DNA of 11,177 nucleotides, from positions 529 to 11,705 of the forward strand of contig DJHY01000315.1 of assembly GCA_002433335.1 (NCBI GenBank), given 5' to 3'. The translations under genes were made by a program, and so were the position numbers. Positions 1-7,166 of the stretch are shown here, in pieces. Positions within the stretch are counted from its first letter, which is position 1; each line of letters opens with the position of its first letter. Below the pieces are notes generated by a model, which worked only from the letters and a program-made list of their open reading frames with translations, ran no database searches and was not told where the DNA came from. The stretch is from Rhodospirillaceae bacterium UBA6608. GTDB lineage: Bacteria > Pseudomonadota > Alphaproteobacteria > Rhodospirillales_A > Casp-alpha2.

Positions 1-621
1 CGCCTTGCGGCCCGTTTCCGGATGCACGCGGACGATGGGATGTTCGATTTCAGCCTCGGCGTCTTCGGAGGCATCGATCTGCATGGATTTGGTCGAGGCA
101 TTACTGCCCGCGAATTTTCCGGCCTTGCCATAGGACCGCCCGGCGGTATGCAGCGCCGTCAGCCCCTCCAGGATGTCCTTCATGACCGGCGACAACGCTT
201 CGTAGGCTGCGGTCGTGCTGGCGAACTTGGTGTCGCCGCCCGCCGCCGGAACCTCCAAACCGTATAGGACAGAAGCCTTGGACGGTTCCTCTAAAAACGT
301 CATGTCCGTGTGCCAGTTGCCGCCGAAGTTATAGGTCTTGCGCTCCTCGGCTTCTTTGACGATCTCGACGATCTCCGGATGCCCGTCCACGGACTTGACG
401 AAAGGAATGCCGCAAATCTCGCCGAACAGGCGGCCGACCGCCTTGTGTTGGTCCGGCGTCATCTTTTGGTCTCGCAGGAACACCACGTGATGCTCGAGAA
501 AGGCCCGATAAAGTTCCTCGGCCTGACGGTTGTCCAGCGGGCGGGACAAATCCAACCCGTCGATTTCCGCCCCGATCGTGCCTGCCAGGGGCCGCACCGT
601 AATGGTTTCATAGGTCGTCAT
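1..621 (-). CDS. TauD/TfdA family 2-oxoglutarate-dependent dioxygenase (partial, C-terminus beyond window)
   Basis: The first 207 residues are present; the gene runs off the left edge. It reads as a cytoplasmic non-haem Fe(II)/2-oxoglutarate dioxygenase of the taurine dioxygenase family, which hydroxylates a substrate carbon while decarboxylating 2-oxoglutarate. Seen in the sequence: the N-terminal GAEIDGLDLS segment (residues 17-26), the VVFLRDQ strand (46-52), the iron-binding HxD motif in NWHTDMTF (His104, Asp106), the AGGDTKFAS segment (127-135), and HPIVRVHPETGRKA at the edge, the usual lead-in to the substrate and 2-oxoglutarate half of the fold. The distal iron His and the 2-oxoglutarate-binding Arg lie outside the window. 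The ATG at 621 is preceded by GGGGAGGA at good spacing. It follows the alcohol dehydrogenase on the same strand after 73 bases that contain a hairpin. The family also includes enzymes for 2,4-D, alpha-ketoglutarate-dependent sulfonates and others, so taurine is not established as the substrate. Confidence 0.93.
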   Translation of the reverse strand, partial: MTTYETITVRPLAGTIGAEIDGLDLSRPLDNRQAEELYRAFLEHHVVFLRDQKMTPDQHKAVGRLFGEICGIPFVKSVDGHPEIVEIVKEAEERKTYNFGGNWHTDMTFLEEPSKASVLYGLEVPAAGGDTKFASTTAAYEALSPVMKDILEGLTALHTAGRSYGKAGKFAGSNASTKSMQIDASEDAEAEIEHPIVRVHPETGRKA

Positions 622-642
622 GAGCAGGCTCCTCCCCAGCCC

Positions 643-666
643 CGCAGCCCCGACATTGGGGCTGCG
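643..666 (-). terminator. Perfect 9-bp hairpin between the alcohol dehydrogenase and dioxygenase genes
   Basis: CGCAGCCCC (643-651) pairs perfectly with GGGGCTGCG (658-666) around a 6-base loop. It lies 28 bases past the dehydrogenase stop and 21 bases before the dioxygenase start. No T-run follows on the minus strand, so it is not a standard intrinsic terminator. It could attenuate read-through, protect the upstream mRNA's 3' end, or stall polymerase ahead of a second promoter. Confidence 0.45.
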
Positions 667-694
667 TCTATCTCACGTGGGTAATCGCGCCGGA

Positions 695-1819
695 TTAAAA
701 CGTAATAACCTGGCGGACCGTATGACCTTCATGCAGGCGGTCGAAGGCTTCGTTGATCTGTTCCAACGGGATTTTCTCGCAGATCAGCTTGTCCACCGGC
801 AACGCGCCCCGCTTGTACATTTCGATGTAATTGGGAATGTCCCGTTCCGGCACGCAGCTGCCCAGGTAGCTTCCCTTGATGGTGCGTTCTTCGGTCACCA
901 GGTTGACGTGCTGGACGCAGAAATTGGTGGCCGGATGGCTAAGGCCCGACGACGTCGTGGTCCCGCCGCGCTTGGTCACCTTATAGGCCAGTTCCATGGC
1001 CTCGACCTTGCCGACGCATTCAAACATGTATTCCAGGCCGCCGCCGGTGGCGTCCTTGACCTTCTCGACCACGTTGTTGTCCAGGGCGTTGAACACCTGA
1101 TCGCAGCCCAGGCGCTTGCCCCATTCCAACTTATCGTCCAGGGCGTCGATGCCGATGATGTGCTTGGCGCCGGCGGCCTTGGCGCCCATCACGGCGGCCA
1201 GGCCGGTCCCGCCCAGGCCGACAACGCCGACTGTCGAGCCCGGCGTAACCTTCGCCGTGTTGATGACCGCGCCGACGCCGGTGATCACCGCGCAGGAGAA
1301 CGTACAAGCCACGTCGAGCGGTAGTTCCTTATCGATCTTGATGACCGACGACCGGTGCGACACCGCGTATTCCGCGAAACAGGACACACCCGCCTGGTGA
1401 TACAGCTTGGTGCCGTTCTTGTGCAGGCGCATACCGCCGCCCAGCAACGTCCCCGAACTGTTGGCGGCGCCACCCGGTTCGCACAGCGACGGGCGGCCTT
1501 CGCGGCAGGGGCGGCATTTGCCGCAGGACGGCAGAAAGGCGAAAACCACATGGTCGCCCGGCTCCAGGTCCGTCACGCCGGGGCCGACTTCCTGCACGAT
1601 GCCAGACGCTTCATGGCCCAGAACGATCGGCAAGGGCCGCTCGCGCACGCCGGCGACGACCGACAGGTCAGAGTGACAAACACCCGCAGCCGCCATTTTG
1701 ATCAGCACTTCGTTTGCCTGCGGCGGATCGAGGTCGACCTCTTCCACCCGCACGGGCTGCGATTTGGCATAGGGCTGAGCAGCGCCCAGTTCATAGATGA
1801 CGGCGGCTTTCATTTTCAT
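695..1819 (-). CDS. Zinc-dependent alcohol dehydrogenase (MDR superfamily)
   Basis: A 374-residue cytoplasmic NAD(P)-dependent alcohol dehydrogenase of the zinc-type medium-chain family, close in layout to the class III/formaldehyde dehydrogenase group. Catalytic zinc ligands are visible as Cys48 (AGVCHSD), His69 with Glu70 (LGHEASG) and Cys176 (SCAVITGVGAV). The structural-zinc lobe has Cys99, Cys102, Cys105 and Cys113. The dinucleotide-binding loop is GLGGTG (201-206) and an Asp at the end of the next strand (Asp225, IGIDALD) favours NAD over NADP. Length is normal for the family. The open frame extends upstream to 1915, but homologous sequence begins at MKMKAAVIYEL, so the ATG at 1819 was chosen; GGAG stands 11 bases before it, and ATG 1813 is an alternative. 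The gene lies upstream of the TauD-like gene on the same strand and is divergent from the methyltransferase gene. The substrate is not predictable from the sequence. Confidence 0.93.
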   Translation of the reverse strand: MKMKAAVIYELGAAQPYAKSQPVRVEEVDLDPPQANEVLIKMAAAGVCHSDLSVVAGVRERPLPIVLGHEASGIVQEVGPGVTDLEPGDHVVFAFLPSCGKCRPCREGRPSLCEPGGAANSSGTLLGGGMRLHKNGTKLYHQAGVSCFAEYAVSHRSSVIKIDKELPLDVACTFSCAVITGVGAVINTAKVTPGSTVGVVGLGGTGLAAVMGAKAAGAKHIIGIDALDDKLEWGKRLGCDQVFNALDNNVVEKVKDATGGGLEYMFECVGKVEAMELAYKVTKRGGTTTSSGLSHPATNFCVQHVNLVTEERTIKGSYLGSCVPERDIPNYIEMYKRGALPVDKLICEKIPLEQINEAFDRLHEGHTVRQVITF

Positions 1820-1960
1820 TTCTGGATGGGCTCCCGAGAGAATTTTAAAATGGTCACGTTTCTTATCTGGCGGGAAGCTTATCCCTGCCCGTGTCCATCG
1901 GCAAGACACCCCCAAGCGTCAGACCTAGCGAACCTGAGCAATCAACACCAGCATGACGAG

Positions 1961-1978
1961 AAAAGACTGGAGTCTTTT
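1961..1978. promoter_or_regulatory. Dyad AAAAGACT-GG-AGTCTTTT, candidate operator in a divergent promoter region
   Basis: Two perfect 8-base half-sites in inverted orientation are separated by 2 bases. The site lies in the 262-base gap between the divergent alcohol dehydrogenase and methyltransferase genes, about 140 bases from the former and 100 from the latter. It ends 9 bases upstream of TATAAA (1988-1993), a good plus-strand -10 candidate with no recognisable -35; the dyad covers the place where a -35 would be. That arrangement fits a transcription factor site. It could instead form a small hairpin (7-bp stem, 4-base loop) followed by T's, a weak plus-strand terminator-like element, although no gene upstream would need one. 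Confidence 0.4.
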
Positions 1979-2081
1979 TCAAACCGATATAAAAGCGGCA
2001 TGAAGGTCATCATCTTCTTTGCGTTATTAGGTCGCGCACAAAATTTCAACAAAACAGCGACGTCCGTGCGGAGAATAGAAA

Positions 2082-3383
2082 TTGAAATTCATCGTGAATT
2101 ACAACGTCGATCCGGCCGAAACCGATTTTCGGTCCGTGCAGCATGTCATGTCCATCATCAGGACCTTCCTCGCCGTTTTCACCGATAGAGATTCCTGCGC
2201 GCTTGAAATCCGTACCGACGACACCTCCTTGGGCAACTTCTCACTCCATGGGGTGTTCAACGAATGCTTGGAACAAGAGCGCCACCTGCACAAAGCTTCG
2301 GGCATCGTGCGAATTGTCACCCCCACACCAGAGGCGATCCAACACAACGATGACGACATCATTTTGCCCCCCTCTGCTCCTGTCAGCGCCGACGACCTGT
2401 TCAGAATGTACCGGAATTCCGACTCTCGCTTAGCGACCGCCTATGAAGAAGAACATGTCAGCGATCTTTACGATGCTGATATGATCGCCTTCGCAACGAC
2501 CAACGGAAACGGTTTCGGCTCCAGCACGCCGGAGCAGGCGCGCCCCGCCGTTACCTATATCACCCGGCCGGATAACAACGTCACCAGTGTCCTTGACGTC
2601 GGTTGTGGAGCGGGCCGAATTTACGAACAACTCTCGAGGCATTGCCTGATAACAGGGCATGCCATGCCCCATTACGTCGGTCTCGACTACAGCCGCAGCC
2701 AAATCGAACGGGCGCGAAGAAAATACCCGCGCGCATTTTTCAGTTACGGCGATGCAACCGAGTTACCGTTTCCAGATAACAGCTTTGATATCGTCGTGGC
2801 ATCAAGCGTGTTGGGCTTCATGCCGATTGAAAGAGCGATAAAAGGCCTGTCCGAGGTTTTAAGGATAGGGCGCAAGGGAGCCTTGACGGAACTAACCTGC
2901 ACGAGCCGAACTCACCCCCTGACCGGTCGCGGAACATTTGAAAAATTCAGATGGAGTTCGAGATATAGCGTAGTCACGTCTCACCCTCCGATTGAAGACG
3001 TTCTCGCAGTCGCTCAGTCCTCGAACAAAGTTGACGTCACGCAGAAAGAACATATCCACGTACACACACAAGCCGGACACCAGACGACGGTGCCGGAAGC
3101 CAGCGAGCAGTTTGCCGTTTTCAACCAATTTCTCGAACAATCCATACAATCCCTGCTACCGAAGCACGGCAGCGTCGATAGGATTCCGCGCGATGAAATT
3201 GATTCCCTGATGCTGCGGGGAGGACAAGTGGAGTTGGCATCCGGCGCCAAACACCGCATTGATCCCGGCATGATCTGGGACCGGTATGTGCAAGCGACCA
3301 TACAGCCGAAAGGTTGGCGCTGGGCACCGGTCACCCGGTTGGACGACCGATATACGAAGGTTCAGGTTTTCGATTTTTCCTAA
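2082..3383 (+). CDS. Class I SAM-dependent methyltransferase with uncharacterised N-terminal region
   Basis: A 433-residue protein, probably cytoplasmic. The central part is a Rossmann-fold methyltransferase: motif I LDVGCGAGR (171-179) binds SAM, GLDYS (200-204) ends in the acidic post-motif region, and DATELPFPDNSFDIVVAS (224-241) carries motif II, as in the Methyltransf_11/UbiE-like group. About 165 residues precede this; residues 1-80 look like an alpha/beta unit (strand KFIVNYNV, helix SIIRTFLAVF, strand CALEIRT) but I cannot assign a family. Residues 300-433 are also unassigned. The TTG at 2082 was chosen because GGAG (2070-2073) stands 8 bases before it, an in-frame stop lies at 2076-2078, and the next ATG would remove the first beta strand. 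The coding sequence is less GC-rich than the dehydrogenase and ilvD on either side, which suggests acquisition. Small-molecule, lipid, polysaccharide or protein substrates are all possible. Confidence 0.85.
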   Translation: MKFIVNYNVDPAETDFRSVQHVMSIIRTFLAVFTDRDSCALEIRTDDTSLGNFSLHGVFNECLEQERHLHKASGIVRIVTPTPEAIQHNDDDIILPPSAPVSADDLFRMYRNSDSRLATAYEEEHVSDLYDADMIAFATTNGNGFGSSTPEQARPAVTYITRPDNNVTSVLDVGCGAGRIYEQLSRHCLITGHAMPHYVGLDYSRSQIERARRKYPRAFFSYGDATELPFPDNSFDIVVASSVLGFMPIERAIKGLSEVLRIGRKGALTELTCTSRTHPLTGRGTFEKFRWSSRYSVVTSHPPIEDVLAVAQSSNKVDVTQKEHIHVHTQAGHQTTVPEASEQFAVFNQFLEQSIQSLLPKHGSVDRIPRDEIDSLMLRGGQVELASGAKHRIDPGMIWDRYVQATIQPKGWRWAPVTRLDDRYTKVQVFDFS

Positions 3384-3396
3384 TCAGATAGCCGCT

Positions 3397-3423
3397 TTGT
3401 CCCCACGTTCACAAATCTATATC
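3397..3423 (+). promoter_or_regulatory. Weak candidate promoter upstream of ilvD
   Basis: TTGTCC (3397-3402) and TATATC (3418-3423) each match four of six consensus bases, with a 15-base spacer that is shorter than ideal. They lie in the only gap (134 bases) between the methyltransferase and ilvD. No valine-, leucine- or isoleucine-rich leader peptide and no convincing attenuator was found in this gap. Confidence 0.25.
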
Positions 3424-3517
3424 TTCCACACGCCCTTGCCTTGCGGGGGCTTCCGGCATTAAACCATCGGTCCCGAACAACACGAATAATGGCTCATCCG
3501 TTCCAGGGAGGTCCTCC

Positions 3518-5239
3518 ATGGCCAAGAAATTCGACAAATCCAAGCTGCCGTCCCGCTATACAAGCGTCGGGCCGGAAAGCGCGCCGCACCGCTCGTACTA
3601 TTACGCCATGGGCATGACCGAGGAAGAGATCGAACAACCCTTCGTCGGCGTCGCCACCTGCTGGAACGAAGCAGCGCCCTGCAACATCGCGCTGAGCCGT
3701 CAGGCCCAGGCGGTCAAGACCGGCGTCAAGGAAGCCCACGGCACGCCCCGCGAGTTCACCACCATCACCGTGACCGATGGGATCGCCATGGGCCACCAGG
3801 GCATGAAATCGTCGCTGGCGTCGCGCGACGTGATCGCCGACTCGGTCGAGCTGACGATGCGCGGCCATTGCTACGACGCCATGGTCTGCCTCGCGGGTTG
3901 CGACAAATCCCTGCCCGGCATGATGATGGTCATGCTGCGCCTGAACGTGCCGTCGGTGTTCATGTACGGCGGCTCGATCCTGCCCGGTAAGTTCAAGGGC
4001 AAGGACGTCACCGTGATCGACGTGTTCGAAGCCGTCGGCGCCAACGCCAACGGCTCCATGTCCGACGACGACCTGCACGAGCTGGAATGCGTCGCCTGCC
4101 CGTCCGCCGGGTCCTGCGGCGGCCAGTTCACGGCCAACACCATGGCCTGCGTTTCGGAAGCCATCGGCCTGGCGCTGCCCGGCTCCGCCGGCTCCCCCGC
4201 CCCCTACGAAAGCCGCGACGAATACGCCGTGGCCTCGGGCAAGGCGGTCATGAACCTGATCGAAAAGAACCTGCGCCCGCGCGACATCGTGACCCGCAAG
4301 TCGTTCGAAAACGCGGCGCGGATCGTCGCCGCCTCGGGCGGGTCGACCAACGCCGGTCTGCACCTGCCGGCGATGGCGCATGAATGCGGCATCGACTTCA
4401 CCCTCGAAGACGTCTGCGAAATCTTCAAGACCACGCCGTACATCGCCGACCTGAAGCCGGGCGGCAAATACGTGGCCAAGGACCTGTTCGACGTCGGCGG
4501 CGTGCCGGTGCTGATGAAGGCCCTGTTGGACGCCGGCTTCCTGCACGGCGACTGCATGACCGTGACCGGCAAGACCATCGCCGAAAACCTGGCCGACGTT
4601 GTGTTCCCCACCGACCAGGACGTGATCTATCCGGTGTCCAAGGCGATCACCCCGACCGGCGGCGTCGTCGGCCTGAAGGGCTCGCTTGCCCCCGAGGGTG
4701 CGATCGTCAAGGTCGCGGGCCTGCACAAGCTGCAGTTCACCGGCACGGCCCGTTGCTTCGATTGCGAGGAAGACGCCCTGCAGGCGGTCCTCAAGCAGCA
4801 GATCAAGGAAGGCGAAGTCGTCGTCATCCGCTACGAAGGCCCCAAGGGCGGCCCCGGCATGCGCGAAATGCTGTCCACGACCTCGGCCATCTACGGCCAG
4901 GGCCTGGGCGAAAAGGTCGCGCTGATCACCGACGGCCGGTTCTCGGGCGCGACGCGCGGGTTCTGCATCGGTCACGTCGGCCCGGAAGCCGCCGTGGGCG
5001 GCCCCATCGGCCTGTTGAAGGACGGCGACGTCATCACCATCGACGCCGATAAAGGCACGCTGGACGTGGAAGTCTCCGCCGAGGAGATGGAAGCCCGCCG
5101 CAAGGCCTGGAAGCCGCGCAAACACGACTACCAGTCGGGCGTGCTTTGGAAGTATGCTCAGCTTGTGGGCCCCGCCTGCAACGGCGCCGTCACCCATCCG
5201 GGCGCCAAAGAGGAAACCCACGTTTACGCTGACATCTGA
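3518..5239 (+). CDS. ilvD: Dihydroxy-acid dehydratase
   Basis: This 573-residue cytoplasmic enzyme dehydrates 2,3-dihydroxy-isovalerate and 2,3-dihydroxy-3-methylvalerate to the 2-keto acids, the third common step of valine and isoleucine synthesis (also feeding leucine and pantothenate). The family is recognisable throughout: WNEAAPCN with Cys55, [11 protein letters not shown] (86-96), [12 protein letters not shown] with Cys128, Asp129 and Lys130, [11 protein letters not shown] with Cys200, and DGRFSG near 472-477, whose Ser476 is the expected base. Three cluster cysteines plus the metal-site lysine and a length near 570 residues match the shorter IlvD form, for which a [2Fe-2S] cluster is known in several members. 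The start ATG has AGGGAGG six bases upstream, an excellent ribosome binding site. It leads an apparent operon with the PilZ and aminotransferase-fold genes. A long open frame on the opposite strand is a codon-bias shadow. Confidence 0.98.
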   Translation: MAKKFDKSKLPSRYTSVGPESAPHRSYYYAMGMTEEEIEQPFVGVATCWNEAAPCNIALSRQAQAVKTGVKEAHGTPREFTTITVTDGIAMGHQGMKSSLASRDVIADSVELTMRGHCYDAMVCLAGCDKSLPGMMMVMLRLNVPSVFMYGGSILPGKFKGKDVTVIDVFEAVGANANGSMSDDDLHELECVACPSAGSCGGQFTANTMACVSEAIGLALPGSAGSPAPYESRDEYAVASGKAVMNLIEKNLRPRDIVTRKSFENAARIVAASGGSTNAGLHLPAMAHECGIDFTLEDVCEIFKTTPYIADLKPGGKYVAKDLFDVGGVPVLMKALLDAGFLHGDCMTVTGKTIAENLADVVFPTDQDVIYPVSKAITPTGGVVGLKGSLAPEGAIVKVAGLHKLQFTGTARCFDCEEDALQAVLKQQIKEGEVVVIRYEGPKGGPGMREMLSTTSAIYGQGLGEKVALITDGRFSGATRGFCIGHVGPEAAVGGPIGLLKDGDVITIDADKGTLDVEVSAEEMEARRKAWKPRKHDYQSGVLWKYAQLVGPACNGAVTHPGAKEETHVYADI

Positions 5240-5248
5240 CGCCGGAAC

Positions 5249-5276
5249 ATCCCCGGCGGCGGACACCGTCGGGGAT
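5249..5276 (+). other. Stable hairpin between ilvD and the PilZ gene
   Basis: ATCCCCGGCGG (5249-5259) pairs with CCGTCGGGGAT (5266-5276) over 11 positions, one of them G-T, around a 6-base loop. It begins 9 bases after the ilvD stop and ends just before the PilZ ribosome binding site. There is no T-run, so full termination is unlikely. A 3'-end stabiliser or partial attenuator separating ilvD expression from the downstream genes is the more natural reading. Confidence 0.45.
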
Positions 5277-5293
5277 AGGCTGAGGAACGGGTC

Positions 5294-5596
5294 ATGACCG
5301 ATACGTCGTCGCTTAACCGCCGAGAACACGACCGCGCCGCAACCGGGTTGCAGGCGCGCGTCACGGTCGGCGAGGCCACGACCAAGTGCAAGATCGAGGA
5401 TATTTCCCCCGGCGGGGCGCAGATCATCGCCTCGCTGGATCTTGCCCGGGGTCGCAACCTGACCCTCAACCTCGGCCATTTCGGCGATGTCCATGCCACC
5501 GTGGTGTGGTGCCGCAAGGGTCGCCTGGGCATCAAGTTCGAGGCCGATCCCGAGGTCATGGCCGAAATCGTCATGACGATCGCCCATATGGGCTAG
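5294..5596 (+). CDS. Single-domain PilZ protein (putative cyclic-di-GMP receptor)
   Basis: A 100-residue protein that is almost entirely one PilZ beta-barrel domain. The two signature elements of cyclic-di-GMP binding are present: the arginine motif RREHDR (Arg10 and Arg14 in RxxxR spacing) in the N-terminal loop and D36-I-S-P-G-G41 (DxSxxG) in the first barrel strands. Later segments VHATVVWCRKGRLGIKF follow the usual PilZ pattern where a WxxxxxxGIxF ending closes the barrel. There is no transmembrane or output domain, so it would act by binding a partner protein. The ATG is preceded by GAGGA seven bases upstream. It sits 54 bases after ilvD and 12 bases before the PLP gene, so it is probably cotranscribed with both. 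Which process it controls (motility, exopolysaccharide, or something tied to its neighbours) cannot be read from the sequence. Confidence 0.9.
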   Translation: MTDTSSLNRREHDRAATGLQARVTVGEATTKCKIEDISPGGAQIIASLDLARGRNLTLNLGHFGDVHATVVWCRKGRLGIKFEADPEVMAEIVMTIAHMG

Positions 5597-5608
5597 GCCG
5601 CGGCGCGC

Positions 5609-6883
5609 ATGTCTTCCGCCCCGACCGTATCGAATTCCCCCACCTTCGACGTTTCCTTCGCCCGCGCGCAGTTTCCGGACTCCTGTTTCGCGCCGGGGCC
5701 GGACGGCGGCTGGGCATTTTTCGAAAACGCGGGCGGCTCGTTCGTGCCGCGCACGGTCGTCACCCGCATGACCGACTACATGCGCGAAAGCCAGGTTCAG
5801 CCCCTGGCCCCCTACCCTCAATCGCAACTCGCCGCCCGCCGCATGGCCGAGGGCCACGACCGCATGGCGGCGATGATCGGCGCGGCCCCGGACGAAGTCG
5901 TGATCGGCCCCTCGACCTCGATGAACGTCTACGTCCTGGCGCAGGCCCTGCGGCCCCTGTGGCAGCCCGGCGACGAGGTGATCGTCGCCGTCGCCAATCA
6001 CGAGGCCAATTCCTCGCCCTGGCGGCGCTTGGCCGAATTCGGCATCGTCATCAAGGAATGGCCGGTCGACCCGGCCACGGGCGTCCTTCGCGGCGATCTA
6101 CTAGGCGACCTGTTGACCGAGCGCACGCGGCTGGTCGCCTTCCCCCATGTCTCCAACATCACCGGCGACATCAACGACGTCGCCGCCATCACCCGTCAGG
6201 TTCATGCCGCCGGGGCCTGGGTCTGCGTCGATGCCGTGGCCTATGCCCCGCACCGGGCCATCGACGTGAAGGCCTGGGACGTCGATTTCTACCTGTTCAG
6301 TTTCTACAAGATCATGGGGCCCCATATGGGGCTGCTCTACGGCAAGCGCGAGCGCCTGTTGGAAGCGCGCGGCCAGGGCCACCTGTTCTTTGCCGAGGAC
6401 GACGTCCAGCACAAGCTGAACCCCACCGGCCCGCAGCACGAAATGATCGCCGCCCTGGCCGGCATCGCCGATTATTTCGACGCCCTGGCCGACCATCACG
6501 GGATCGCGGGCAACGACCTGCACAGCCGCGCCCGGGGCGTGTTCGAGCTGATCGCGGGCCATGAACAGCGCCTCGCCGAACGGTTCCTGGCGGGGACCTT
6601 AAGCATCCCCGGCCTGCGCCTCCTGGGCCGCCCCAGCGCCAACGCCCGGGACCGCGCGCCGACGTTTTCCTTCACCATCGAGGGCACATCCTCGGCCGAG
6701 GTGGTCGAACGCCTGACCGCCCAGAAAATCGCCTGCTGGAACGGCGACTTCTACGCCCCCCGCCTGCTCGAAGCCGTCGGCGTCAAAGACACCACCGACG
6801 GCGTCGTCCGCACGTCCATGGCGCATTACAATACGGTGGGTGAGGTGGAGAGGTTGGTGGGGGCTTTGGGGGCCATATCTTGA
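5609..6883 (+). CDS. Cysteine desulfurase-like protein, class V aminotransferase fold
   Basis: A 424-residue cytoplasmic PLP enzyme of the aminotransferase class V fold, resembling the family called cysteine desulfurase-like proteins rather than true IscS or SufS. Visible features: ENAGGSFVP near the N-terminus, STSMN (102-106) for phosphate contacts, His131 in ANHEANSSPW for ring stacking, Asp208 in CVDAVAYAPH for the pyridine nitrogen, and the Schiff-base Lys234 in FSFYKIMGPH. Arg401 in VVRTSMAHYNT is the expected substrate-carboxylate contact. Where SufS has RxGxxCA, this protein has NGDFYA (378-383), so a tyrosine takes the catalytic cysteine's place and ordinary persulfide chemistry is doubtful. 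The ATG follows the PilZ stop by 12 bases without a clear ribosome binding site, suggesting translational coupling. The reaction is unknown. Confidence 0.9.
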   Translation: MSSAPTVSNSPTFDVSFARAQFPDSCFAPGPDGGWAFFENAGGSFVPRTVVTRMTDYMRESQVQPLAPYPQSQLAARRMAEGHDRMAAMIGAAPDEVVIGPSTSMNVYVLAQALRPLWQPGDEVIVAVANHEANSSPWRRLAEFGIVIKEWPVDPATGVLRGDLLGDLLTERTRLVAFPHVSNITGDINDVAAITRQVHAAGAWVCVDAVAYAPHRAIDVKAWDVDFYLFSFYKIMGPHMGLLYGKRERLLEARGQGHLFFAEDDVQHKLNPTGPQHEMIAALAGIADYFDALADHHGIAGNDLHSRARGVFELIAGHEQRLAERFLAGTLSIPGLRLLGRPSANARDRAPTFSFTIEGTSSAEVVERLTAQKIACWNGDFYAPRLLEAVGVKDTTDGVVRTSMAHYNTVGEVERLVGALGAIS

Positions 6884-7131
6884 AGGCCAAAAAGCCAGAA
6901 GGTGAAATAAGCGCCCCGATGGAGTGGCTTAAAATCGTGCTCTGGCTTTTTGGAATTGGAGCCTTAGTGGGTTTAGTCGTTCAGATACACCCGACCGGCG
7001 GAACAAATTTCGAAATGTCCCGCGTATGGAAGTATTACCTGTTTGTCGGCGTTGGCGGCCTTTTCTGCCTTGATCGAATACGCCGGAGCATCATCGCATT
7101 GAGGGCAAGAACTAATCCGGAGTCAGAGTAA
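6880..7131 (+). CDS. Small two-helix membrane protein, hypothetical
   Basis: An 83-residue protein I do not recognise. A charged start (MKAKKPEGEIS) is followed by two hydrophobic stretches, roughly residues 17-34 (LKIVLWLFGIGALVGLVV) and 51-65 (WKYYLFVGVGGLFCLDR region), then a basic tail rich in Arg. Two membrane segments with a short periplasmic loop are likely. The TTG start overlaps the stop of the preceding gene in TTGA, the equivalent of the common ATGA coupling; G-rich sequence just upstream may serve as ribosome binding site. The ATG at 6919, with AAGGTG upstream, is an alternative giving 70 residues. Base composition is distinctly less GC-rich than the PLP gene it overlaps, so its history may differ although its position makes it the last gene of the unit. 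Confidence 0.65.
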   Translation: MKAKKPEGEISAPMEWLKIVLWLFGIGALVGLVVQIHPTGGTNFEMSRVWKYYLFVGVGGLFCLDRIRRSIIALRARTNPESE

Positions 7132-7166
7132 GAAACCCGCAAGCAGCCCAAACGAGCACGACCAGG

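Noticed and set aside
620..1324. 234-codon plus-strand open frame opposite the alcohol dehydrogenase
   Set aside because: Shadow of the dehydrogenase gene, which has complete family motifs.
1842..1851. ATTTTAAAAT palindrome upstream of the alcohol dehydrogenase as a -10 box
   Set aside because: It lies too close to the ribosome binding site and has no matching -35 at a proper distance; a 10-base AT palindrome alone is weak evidence.
3384..3517. Possible attenuation leader before ilvD
   Set aside because: No short ORF rich in branched-chain residues and no terminator/antiterminator pair was seen in the gap.
3494..6001. 835-codon open frame on the minus strand opposite ilvD, pilZ and the PLP gene
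   Set aside because: Its translation is Gly/Arg/His/Asp-rich low-complexity sequence with no domain, as expected from the antisense frame of high-GC codons; the plus-strand genes are certain.
5386..6564. 392-codon plus-strand open frame overlapping pilZ and the PLP gene
   Set aside because: Arg/Pro/Gly-rich frame-shifted reading of two well-supported genes.
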